From Clostridium_AB sp036639235 (GTDB taxonomy: Bacteria > Bacillota > Clostridia > Clostridiales > Caloramatoraceae): a DNA stretch of 6,194 nt. The notes beneath the pieces were generated by a model. The model had not been told where the DNA came from, searched no databases, and was given only the letters and a program-made list of their open reading frames with translations. Location of the stretch: assembly GCF_036639235.1 (NCBI RefSeq), contig NZ_JAVWJB010000064.1:1-6194 (forward strand), given 5' to 3'. Both the position numbers and the translations under genes were made by a program. Of this stretch, positions 6,174-6,194 are shown one piece after another. Each line of letters opens with the position of its first letter. Position 1 is the stretch's first letter.

Positions 6174-6194
6174 TATAAAAATTAAAAATAAACC

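Overview
The window looks like chromosomal DNA from a low-GC Gram-positive anaerobe, most likely a member of the Clostridia (Clostridium or a close relative). The DNA is clearly AT-rich and Shine-Dalgarno sites are strong (AAGGAGG-like). Two of the five genes appear to start with TTG. The gene set also fits: an HflX with a long N-terminal extension, and an FAD oxidoreductase resembling the clostridial NADH:rubredoxin reductase. No mobile element, CRISPR array or phage gene is visible.

Layout. Bases 1-40 are the 3' end of a tRNA, best read as tRNA-Asn, followed by a hairpin terminator. A parvulin-type peptidyl-prolyl isomerase without a signal peptide (209-952, +) converges on hpt (991-1515, -), and the two share a bidirectional terminator. 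hpt has a near-consensus promoter in a 226-base intergenic region, which also carries a 13-bp palindrome and a weaker promoter for hflX on the other strand. hflX (1742-3544, +) and an MTA/SAH deaminase gene, mtaD (3564-4853, +), are 19 bases apart and probably form an operon closed by a strong terminator at 4860-4891. A pyridine nucleotide/FAD oxidoreductase (4980-6173, +) follows as a separate unit.

How the genes relate. They are mostly housekeeping: tRNA, protein folding, purine salvage, ribosome-associated GTPase, recycling of S-adenosylmethionine by-products, and redox. hpt and mtaD may be linked metabolically, since deaminated MTA or SAH can be broken down to hypoxanthine, the substrate of Hpt. 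The most striking item is HflX. Its first ~160 residues carry an intact JAMM metal-binding signature (H92-x-H94-P ... S102-x2-D105) ahead of a complete HflX GTPase, so a JAB/MPN-like domain is fused to a ribosome-binding GTPase. Hpt also has Asn158 where the family normally has a metal-binding Asp.
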